Shown piece by piece: positions 1 to 8,400 of a DNA stretch of 13,239 nucleotides. The position numbers were made by a program, and so were the translations under genes. The notes under the pieces were generated by a model. It saw only the letters and a program-made list of their open reading frames with translations, was not told where the DNA came from and searched no databases. This DNA comes from Bacteroidota bacterium (GTDB taxonomy: Bacteria; Bacteroidota; Bacteroidia; AKYH767-A; JABDAW01), in assembly GCA_023251595.1 (NCBI GenBank), contig JAHEYM010000056.1, forward strand, positions 1 through 13,239, given 5' to 3'. Numbering within the stretch: position 1 is the first letter of the stretch; each line of letters starts with the position of its first letter.

Positions 1-1
1 A

Positions 2-2140
2 GCTTCCACAACAAGCCCAACGATCACATATAATACGCCCGGAACTTATGCTGTAACACTAATTTCATCGACCGCGAATGGCAACACTTCCAAATCGTCG
101 AATGTGACTGTAATTCAAACTCCTGTTGTGGCAGCGACCACTGCTACATCTATATGTAGCGGAAGCGCCCGGACTTTGTATGCCGGTTCCGGGTCTGCAC
201 TTACATTGGATGGGGTGAATGATTATGTTGAAGTGGCAAGTGCATCCTCATTAAATGCTTTTCCACTTACTGTTTCTGCTATGGTGAAGACATCGAATGC
301 GGGAACAGGAAATTATGGTATCATTACTAAATATGTTGGTGGCTCCTTTAATGGATATAATATATTTATGAGCGGTGGTCATGTTTATGCTTTTTATTTC
401 GCCGATAATTCAAATTATTGTTTTGATTTTGGTTTAGGCAGTCACGCGATTGACGGCGGACTCATCAATGACAATATATGGCATCAGGTCGCGATGACCG
501 TCGATGCCTCAGGTCTCAGTCTTTATGTGGATGGTGTATTGAAGGATTCTCAGGCGTGGACGGGCACAGCAGCAGCATGTACTACAACTCAACCTCTTTA
601 TTTTGGCAGATATGGGAACGGTTATCTGAATGGTCAGATGGATGAATTCAGATTATGGAATACAGCTCAAAATGCAGCGACCTTACTTGCTAATATGAAT
701 ATTCCTGTCGCGACAAACTCGACGAACTTAACCGGTTATTGGCGGATGGATGATGAAGCAGGATTATCCGCAACAGATCTCACCGGAAATGGAAATACCG
801 GTACATTAATGAACGGAATAACATGGCTTTCTCCATCTACAGCTACGATCAATTCGGGAATGACTTATGTATGGAGCCCTTCGACCGGACTAAGTGGAAC
901 TACCGGAAGTTCGGTGTCAGCCAACCCCGGTTCTGATCAAACATATACAGTTACGGGAACTGCCACAAACGGTTGTACTTCAACCACAACCATCGCTGTT
1001 TCTCTGCATTCAAATCCTTCGGTTACGCTAAGTCCTTTAGCAGATGTTTGTTCGGATGCACCCGCATTCGCATTGAGTGGTGGAAGTCCGGCAAACGGAA
1101 TTTATACGGGAACAGGCGTTACGAATAATATTTTTAATCCTGCGATTAATGGATTGGGTTCTTTCACCATTACATATACATATACAGATGGAAATGGTTG
1201 TTCCAATTCTGCAAATCAGACAGAGACTGTAAATTATACAAACACATGTGTCCCCACGACTCAGGTTAATTCGGGTTACTGCAATATTACAATCTCTTCA
1301 ATGAATGACCATTTATATTTTGATGAAGTTGCCGGTGCAACCAATTACGACATTAATGTTCAGAATGTCGCACTCAGTCATAACCAAACAATTACAGTTG
1401 GAACAGCAACAGTATTCAGAATGAGCAATTTTTCAGGTCTGGCATATAATACTGTTTATGATGTGAAAGTACGTGCAAAAAAGAACGGTGTTTACGGAGT
1501 ATACGGAAGTGTATGTACCATCACAACACCGGTTGGTCCGACTACAGAACTCGCCTCCGGTTACTGCAATATAACATTGGGCTCAGTTACAAATAATCTC
1601 TACTACGATTATGTTTCAGGTGCATCCAATTACGACATTAACGTTGTAAATACGGGACTTGGCTATGATCAAACTATTACAAAAGGTGCAACAACAAATT
1701 TCAGGATGAGTAATTTTACAGGTATTTTACCTTCCACTATTTATGACGTAACAGTTCGTGCAAAACTGAATGGCGTCTACGGAGCGTATGGTTCGGTATG
1801 TACGATCACAACACCGGTCTCTCTGGCACGTACTTCTAATCCGGATGCATTCAATTATCCTCCGCCGGAGGGGGCGAAGGGGGAGGAAACGCAGGCTCTT
1901 TCTGCATATCCGAATCCTTTCACCGAAAATATAAATATATTATTTACTTCTGAGGACGATTCACCTGCGCAATTAACTATATATGATCTTGCAGGAAGGA
2001 ATATATATACATACAAAAACTTCCCCATAAATGTAGAGACGCAATGCATTACCTATCTACATTTGCAACCGGGTTTGTACTTTGTCGAAATAGTGCAGGG
2101 AACTACCAAAACTGTTCAGAGAATAGTAAAGACCAATTAA
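2..2140 (+). CDS. T9SS-secreted multidomain surface protein (5' partial)
   Basis: The frame is open from the first complete codon, so this is the 3' part of a longer gene; the GTG at 104 is internal and not a start. 712 residues are visible. Domains by window position: end of a PKD domain (2-115, ending in the typical GTYAVTL pattern); first half of an Ig-like domain (about 119-199, SICSGSARTLYAG); LamG/concanavalin-type domain (about 200-830, with DGVNDYVEV, WHQVAMTVD, LYVDG); second half of the Ig-like domain (860-1006); another Ig-like domain (1007-1246); two Fn3-like repeats of 95 residues (1247-1535, 1541-1818); a short G-rich linker; and an 80-residue T9SS type A sorting domain (1898-2137: PNPF, YDLAGR, LQPGLYF, ending VKTN). 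It is probably exported by Sec and T9SS to the cell surface, acting as an adhesin or glycan-binding protein. The role is inferred from domains; no catalytic motif is seen. Confidence 0.93.
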   Translation, partial: ASTTSPTITYNTPGTYAVTLISSTANGNTSKSSNVTVIQTPVVAATTATSICSGSARTLYAGSGSALTLDGVNDYVEVASASSLNAFPLTVSAMVKTSNAGTGNYGIITKYVGGSFNGYNIFMSGGHVYAFYFADNSNYCFDFGLGSHAIDGGLINDNIWHQVAMTVDASGLSLYVDGVLKDSQAWTGTAAACTTTQPLYFGRYGNGYLNGQMDEFRLWNTAQNAATLLANMNIPVATNSTNLTGYWRMDDEAGLSATDLTGNGNTGTLMNGITWLSPSTATINSGMTYVWSPSTGLSGTTGSSVSANPGSDQTYTVTGTATNGCTSTTTIAVSLHSNPSVTLSPLADVCSDAPAFALSGGSPANGIYTGTGVTNNIFNPAINGLGSFTITYTYTDGNGCSNSANQTETVNYTNTCVPTTQVNSGYCNITISSMNDHLYFDEVAGATNYDINVQNVALSHNQTITVGTATVFRMSNFSGLAYNTVYDVKVRAKKNGVYGVYGSVCTITTPVGPTTELASGYCNITLGSVTNNLYYDYVSGASNYDINVVNTGLGYDQTITKGATTNFRMSNFTGILPSTIYDVTVRAKLNGVYGAYGSVCTITTPVSLARTSNPDAFNYPPPEGAKGEETQALSAYPNPFTENINILFTSEDDSPAQLTIYDLAGRNIYTYKNFPINVETQCITYLHLQPGLYFVEIVQGTTKTVQRIVKTN
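200..830 (+). repeat. LamG module, copy 1 of 3
   Basis: This is the first of three copies of one LamG (Laminin_G_3-like jelly-roll) module in the window; the others are at about 7159-7790 and 12424-13050. The copies keep the protein almost unchanged (NDYVEV, NYCFDFG, SHAIDGGLI, DSQAWTG) but differ at many third codon positions. Two cysteines (NYCFDF and AACTTTQ) are conserved in all copies and could form a disulfide. LamG-like domains often bind glycans or proteins; the ligand here is unknown. Confidence 0.85.
1247..1818 (+). repeat. Two tandem Fn3-like repeats in gene 1
   Basis: Two 95-residue units (285-nt period, anchor codons at 1256 and 1541) share the pattern TT.L.SGYCNIT ... NYDINV ... 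FRMSNF ... YDV.VRAK.NGVYG.YGSVCTITTP. Each has one cysteine near the start (GYC) and one near the end (SVC), a likely disulfide pair. The second unit is closer to the third unit of the 2455-9369 gene than to its own neighbour, so the last unit appears positionally fixed and the upstream units vary in number. Confidence 0.85.
1859..1889 (+). repeat. G-rich palindromic linker before sorting domain (gene 1)
   Basis: Strongly strand-asymmetric DNA encoding a Pro/Glu/Gly linker (PPPEGAKGEE). It contains the inverted repeat CCTCCG / CGGAGG (1859-1864 and 1866-1871), followed by two runs of five or more G. A related but not identical G-rich element is at the same place in the second gene (9092-9119). 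It joins the Fn3-like repeats to the sorting domain and is probably flexible. Confidence 0.6.
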
Positions 2141-2186
2141 CAATTAACAATTAACAATTAACAATTAACAATTAACAATTAACAAT
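2134..2186 (+). repeat. CAATTAA heptamer array overlapping the stop codon
   Basis: Seven perfect tandem copies of CAATTAA (2134-2182) plus a partial copy CAAT (2183-2186). The first copy contains the last sense codon AAT and the TAA stop of the upstream gene. Since 7 is not a multiple of 3, the TAA in successive copies falls in all three frames, so ribosomes reading through or shifted in frame would stop. A decayed version of the same array follows the stop of the second large gene. Confidence 0.95.
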
Positions 2187-2191
2187 GGCAG

Positions 2192-2217
2192 GGGTCGGAG
2201 AAATCTGACCCTTTTTT
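2192..2217 (+). terminator. Rho-independent-type terminator after gene 1
   Basis: The stem GGGTC (2192-2196) pairs with GACCC (2207-2211) around a 10-nt loop and is followed directly by six T (2212-2217). It lies just after the heptamer array, 52 nt past the stop codon. The stem is short, so efficiency is uncertain. The terminator at 9405-9436 shares the loop word AGAAATC while its stem bases differ in a compensated way, which supports the pairing. Confidence 0.75.
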
Positions 2218-2454
2218 ATCATGAAAATTGTTAGCTACAGTAATACCTCCCTCCTTCGCTACGCTTCGGCGGGCGAAGCATAACTCATAGCTCATAACTC
2301 CCGCCGCCGCTTCGCTACGGCGGGTGATGCATAGCTTTATCTTCTTCATAATAGCTTTCGAGAAAACATTTTCATATTTTCGCATCGCCCCTGAATGAAT
2401 TCAGAGTAACATTCATCCGAATTCGTACAAAATCACCCTCCAAAACCCTCCCTC
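2218..2454. repeat. Non-coding spacer with REP-like paired hairpins
   Basis: This gap holds no credible gene. At 2241-2330 there is a GC-rich dispersed-repeat-like element. One hairpin is GCTTCG (2263-2268) with CGAAGC (2274-2279), 5-nt loop. A second is CCCGCCG (2300-2306) with CGGCGGG (2318-2324), 11-nt loop. They are separated by an AT-rich bridge (ACTCATAGCTCATAACTC). The words TAATACCTC and CTCATAGCTC recur at 9468-9483. A further small palindrome, CTGAAT-GA-ATTCAG, is at 2391-2404. The leader before the 2455 start is pyrimidine-rich with no Shine-Dalgarno, and no perfect TAnnTTTG box is present, so the promoter of the next gene remains unplaced. Confidence 0.65.
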
Positions 2455-5400
2455 ATGAGAACAAGAATGCCCAAACTGAATTCGCCTCATTTCGCGTTCG
2501 GAATTTTGATTATTTGTGTGATCTTCAACCTGTTTGCTTTAGATTCTCAAGCGCAAATAACCGTAGCAGGATCTACAACTGAAGATGGAACTTACACAAC
2601 TTTAGGTGCCGCTTTTGCAGCGATAAACGCTGTCGCGCAAACCGGAAACACGATCGCGATCACCGTCACCGCGAATACCAGCGAGAGTGGCGGAGCGACT
2701 CTGAATGCAGGTGCATGGACGAGCATCACCATTCAACCTTCGGGAGGTTCATGGACGATATCAGAGGCAAGAACAGCCGGAAATCCACTGATCGATCTGA
2801 GCGGTGCAGATAACGTTAACATTGATGGGCTAAACAGTGGTGGAAACGCCCTGACCATCTCAAACACAACAAGCTCTGCAACGGCGGGAACGTGTACGAT
2901 TCGATTTATAGGTGGTGCGTCGAATAATACGATCACGCGATGTACAATCAAAGGCGCGTTCAGCGCTACTGTGGCAACAGACGGCGGGAATATCTATTTT
3001 GCTACAGATGCTGTGGCGTCAACCGGAAATGACAACAACACAATATCTTACTGTGATATTTGTCCCGAGGGAGCAGGTACAACGTCAAAATGCATCTACG
3101 GAAATGGGACAACGACTAATTATACCACCTATAACAGTGGCAATACAATCACCAACAACAACATTTTTGACTTTTGGGCAGATGCTGTCGCTTCTGCAGG
3201 AATATACGTCGGCGGCGGATGCACAGACTGGAATATCACAAACAATAAATTTTATCAGACAGGAGCAAGAACTCAATCTGCCGGGAGTATCCATTCGGCA
3301 ATCGAACTGGCAAGTGCTAATAACAACAACATGATTGTTACGGGCAATACGATAGGTTACGCGGCCTCAGGCAGTACCGGTACTTACTCTTTCACGGGTT
3401 TCAACTCATCATCAAAATTTTTTCCCATATATATTTCAGCAAGCGGGGCTACTGCAGCAGATCAGATCGATGACAACACGATAACCGCAATTTCTGTGGG
3501 AGGGGCGATTTCCGGCAGCAGCACCTCGGGCACCTTTGCAGCCATTATGTATGCGGGTGGCGGGACCGATGGAATCAGCATCAGCAATAATACAATCGGA
3601 AGCACCAGCATTAGCGGAGATATCGCTTTCTCAAGTTCCTCCTCAAGTTCGAGTTCTTTATATGGAATATACAATAATGCGGCTTTTAACTCAACTTTCT
3701 CCGGCAATACAATTGGTGGTATAACGGCTACGAATTCTTCCACCGGGCCAATCTCCTTCAACGGTATTATTCTTGTTCCGCAAAGTACTAATGTCAACCT
3801 GATTCTTAACAACACAATTGGTTATCCTGCAGCCCCGATCACCCTGACAACATCATCAGCAAATACTCAAGGCGTAGGGATCTTCATCGCCAACGGTGCA
3901 GCGAAAATTACCGGAAATATTGTAAGGAACATTACCTCGAACAGTGCCAACACTGGCATTGGTGGAGCTATCTCTTTAATCGGGATTTATACCAGTAGCC
4001 TATTGGCCACCCATCAGACTGAGATTTCTTCCAACTCAATTCATTCTTTGTCTAACACCGCGTCAGCAGGCATCTCCGTTTGCGGGATTCTCAATGTAGG
4101 AAGTTCGGTTAGCACGAATGTCATGGATCGAAACCTGATCTATGGGCTCAGTGTTTCAGATAATACTGCATTTATTTATGGAATATACACATTCACCGGA
4201 AATCCGACCTACAAAAACAATATGATTCGTTTGGGGATAGACGATACGGGAGTCGGTATCAATGTTGGCTGCTCAATCAATGGAATCATTACAGGAGCAG
4301 GCAACGCTTACTTTAACAGTATCTATGTAGGTGGTGCACCCACCGCTGGGTCATCGAACACATTCTGCCTGAAGAGTACTGTCACCACTACACGTCTTTA
4401 TGAAAACAATATTTTATGGAATGCCCGCAACAATGCCGGGGCTACAGGAATTAATTACGCTATTACGGTTGCCGGCACCACACCGAATCCCGCAGGTTTA
4501 ACTTGCGACTATAACGATCTTTATACGACTGGAAGCGGAGGCGTGACGGGGCTTTTTAACTCGACAGATTATGCTTCCCTTTCTGCGTGGCAGACCGCCA
4601 CGGGCGCGGATAATCACAGCTTCTCTGCTGATCCTTCATTCACAGATGTAACATCAGGAACACCCGACTTACACATTACCGGTTCAACTCCCATCGAGGG
4701 CGCAGCTATTGCCATTTCGGGAATCACCACTGATTACGATCAAGATGACCGCAGTTCAAATACACCATCCGATATTGGTGCTGATGCAGGAAACTTCCCC
4801 ATAACAGACCTTAGTGGTCCGGCAATAGTTTATACCCTATTATCGACACCGGTTTTTTGCACTTCAAACAGAACCATCTCTGCAACAATCACCGATGCTA
4901 CGGGCGTCGATGTAAATGGCGGAACCAAACCCAGAATCTGGTTTAAGAAATCAACCAACTCCGACGTCTTGCCGGGAACCAATGATAATACCACCGATGG
5001 CTGGAAATATGCCGAAGCAAGCAATAGTTCAAGCCCCTTCTCCCTAACCATAGATGTATCGTTGATCTTTGGAGGACTTGCAGGTGCTGAAACCGTTCAG
5101 TATTTTGTCGTAGCACAAGATCTGTCGGGCACACCTCTTCTCAGCATCGCATCGAGTGTTCCTGCAAGTACGCAAACAAGTGTGGCATTCGGAGCCGGCG
5201 CTTTTCCGATGGGTGGTTTTGTAAATTCATATACTACAGTTGCTGGTGGTTTGTCAGGGACTGTCACAATCGGGTCCGCAGGAACTTATACAAGTCTTAC
5301 AAAGACAGATGGATTATTCGCTGCAATCAATGCCGCCGGATTAACGGGTGATCTTACAGCAACCATCATGGATGGAACAGTTTCGGAAGACGGGGCGACC

Positions 5401-8400
5401 GCGTTAAATGCAATTAGTTATGGTTGTGCCGGACCCTATACGTTCACCATAAATACCGCTGTTCCGACAACACTCTCGGGTAGTCGGTCTGATGCACTGA
5501 TCAGATTAAATGCTTGTGATTATGTGGTCATAAACGGTTCAGTTGCATCTGTAACAAACACCGTGTGTCCCTATAATGTCTCTTCCCGCGACATGACCAT
5601 CACCAATACCAACTCCGGAACAAGCAGCGCGGTAATCTGGCTTAAAAGTAATTCCACTGATGGTGCGACTAACAATACGATCGAGAATTGTATTCTTCAG
5701 GGTAATTCCAATACCACAACCCTATTTGGAGTCGGGAGCGGTTCTTCTACCATCAGTACCACCAGTCTCGGAGTCGGAAATAACAACAATTCTTATATCA
5801 ACAATACGATATCCAAAACCCAGTACGGGATATTCTCGGAGGGAGCAGGTGCCGGAAGTAAAAATACCGGAACGGTTATCAATCTCAATCAAATCAATAC
5901 CGTTTCACCCGACAATGTGAGCAAAGGGGGAATTCTCGTTGGGTATGAGGATAATATCACTATTTCAGGAAATTCGATTTCAGAGATAAACATTTCAACA
6001 GCTATTGATGCGATTGGAATTAGTGTCGGAGCCGGTACCAGTCTGAGCTCCTCGGCAATGGGCACCAACGAGGTAAGTAATGCGAATATCACACACAATA
6101 CTATAGGGACGATAACGCAATCCCTTAATTTGTCTGCTGTCGGTATTGCTTTGTGTGCCTCCACTTCCGGAACAAGTCTCGTTGCGAATAATATGATTTC
6201 TGGTGTGAACGGTAATGCTGCATCCGGAGATTTCGCAGCCGGTTTATATTTAGGCGGAGGTCAAGGATCCACAACCAACGTGTATTACAATACTGTGAAA
6301 ATGCAGGGTGCCTTTACCAGTGGAACATATCCCTCCTTCGGTTTGGCGGTATTAGGCAGTAATCCTACGATTAATCTTAACAATAATATTCTTATCAGTT
6401 CAGGTAGTACAGGCGCCAATCTGAACCGGGCGATGGGCTTTAACTACACAAATTTCAGCAACCTGACTTCCAATAACAATAATCTTTATGCGACCGGAAC
6501 CGGATCTGCTATGGTGCAATCAACAAATTTAACCTCGTCAGGTAATGTCTCATATTCAACACTCTCAGCATGGAATAGTTCAAGCGCGAAAGATGCCGCA
6601 TCACTTAACATTGACCCCGTCTTTATTTCTTCAACCGATCTTCACATCGACAATTCAAACAATGCAAATATTACGCTCAATGCCGGCGGTGCGGTTCTCA
6701 CTACAACCGACGATATTGATTGCGGAACGAGAGATGTTGCAACCCCCGATATCGGTGCCGATGAATTTATTATCTGTTCCGGTACACCCGCGGCAGGGAC
6801 AATCTCTCCGACCACTTATTCAAAATGCGAAACACAAACACTTACGATTTCTGCTACCGGGGCTGACATCGGGGGTGGTATTACTTATCAGTGGCAGGTT
6901 GGAACTGTTTCCGGTGGACCATATTCAAATGTGAGCGGAGGAACCGGTGCAACAACCGTTAGTTACACTTCAGCAGCCCTCACCGCAGGTATTTACTACT
7001 ATGTTCTGAAAACTACCTGTGCCGGAAGTGGCCTTTTTGCTTATTCGAACGAAGCGACGGTAACGGTATATACAAATTCTGTCGTAGTCGCAGCGACAAC
7101 GGCTGCGTCTGTTTGCAACGGGGTTGCAAGAAACTTGTATGCGGATGGAGGGAGCGAGCTAAGTTTCGATGGTGTTAATGATTATGTTGAAGTTGCGAAT
7201 GCATCCTCATTAAATGCATTTCCTCTGACGGTTTCTGCTTTGGTGAAAACATCATCTGCGGGAACAGGGAATTATGGAATCGTTTCTAAATATTTAGCCG
7301 GATCTTATAATGGATATAATCTTTTTATGAGCGGTGGTCATGTCTACGCTTTTTATTTTGCAGATAATTCAAATTATTGTTTTGACTTTGGTGGGGGAAG
7401 TCACGCGATTGACGGAGGTTTGATTAATGATAATCTCTGGCATCAGATCGCGATGACAGTCGATGCCGGTGGCCTAAGTATATATGTAGATGGCATATTA
7501 AAAGACTCACAGGCATGGACAGGAACTGCCGCTGCATGTACGACAACGCAACCTTTGTTTTTCGGAAGATACGGAACGGGTTATTTTACGGGTGAAATGG
7601 ATGAAGTACGATTCTGGAATACAGCACAAAGTGCTTCTACATTACTCGCAAACATGAATCTGCCTGTTGCGACAAATGCTTCGAATCTATCTGCGTACTG
7701 GAGATTGGATAACGGAGCAGGAGTGACAACAACTGATATTACCGGAAATGGAAATACGGGCACATTGAAAAACGGGATTACATGGGTTTCTCCATCAACT
7801 GCTCCCATCAACACTGGAATGACTTATGTGTGGAGTCCCGCTACCGGATTGAGTGGAACAACCGGCTCTTCTGTAACTGCAAATCCCGGGTCTGACCAAA
7901 CATATACAGTTACAGGAACAGCAACAAACGGCTGTAGTGCCACAACAACGGTTGCGGTAACGCTTCATTCGAATCCGACGGTCACATTGAGTCCTTTCTC
8001 GGATGTTTGTTCCACTGCTTCCTCATCAAGCTTAACCGGCGGTAGTCCATTGGGTGGGGAGTATTCGGGAACAGGCGTGACGGATGACATTTTTAATCCG
8101 GCTGTTTCCGGTGCCGGCACTTTTCCTGTCACATATACATATACAGATGGAAATGCATGCACTAATACCGCGACTCAACCATTAACGACGAATTATACTT
8201 CTGCTTGTGTGCCAACTACTGCACTTGCTGCCGGCTATCAAAATATTACTTTGACTGCATTAAACGATCGTTTATATTTTGATTGGATCTCCGGTTCTAC
8301 CAATTATGATGTGAATGTTACAAATACTTCGCTGGGTTATGATCAAACTTATACAACAGGATCAGCGACTATATTCCGGATGACGAATTTCAGCAATATC

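Noticed and set aside
104..106. GTG as start codon of gene 1
   Set aside because: The frame is open upstream to the window edge and encodes the end of a PKD domain there.
1855..2049. Minus-strand reading frame opposite the sorting domain, with a similar frame at 9099-9338
   Set aside because: The two antisense frames resemble each other only because the sorting-domain DNA is nearly identical. They lack a promoter and any recognisable domain, so they are shadows.
2134..2186. CRISPR-like array
   Set aside because: The heptamers are directly adjacent, with no spacers; it is a simple tandem repeat.
2352..2382. Possible -7 boxes for gene 2 (TAGCTTTC at 2352, TATTTTCG at 2375)
   Set aside because: Each matches TAnnTTTG at only seven of eight positions and neither has a TTG at the usual -33 distance, so I do not call a promoter.
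2179..2385. Minus-strand 68-codon frame over the spacer
   Set aside because: It runs through a terminator and two REP-like hairpins and has no protein family character.
3462..3815. Minus-strand 117-codon hydrophobic frame
   Set aside because: Antisense to the beta-helix of gene 2; the Leu/Ile/Pro-rich product is a typical mirror of Asn/Gly/Ser-rich coding DNA.
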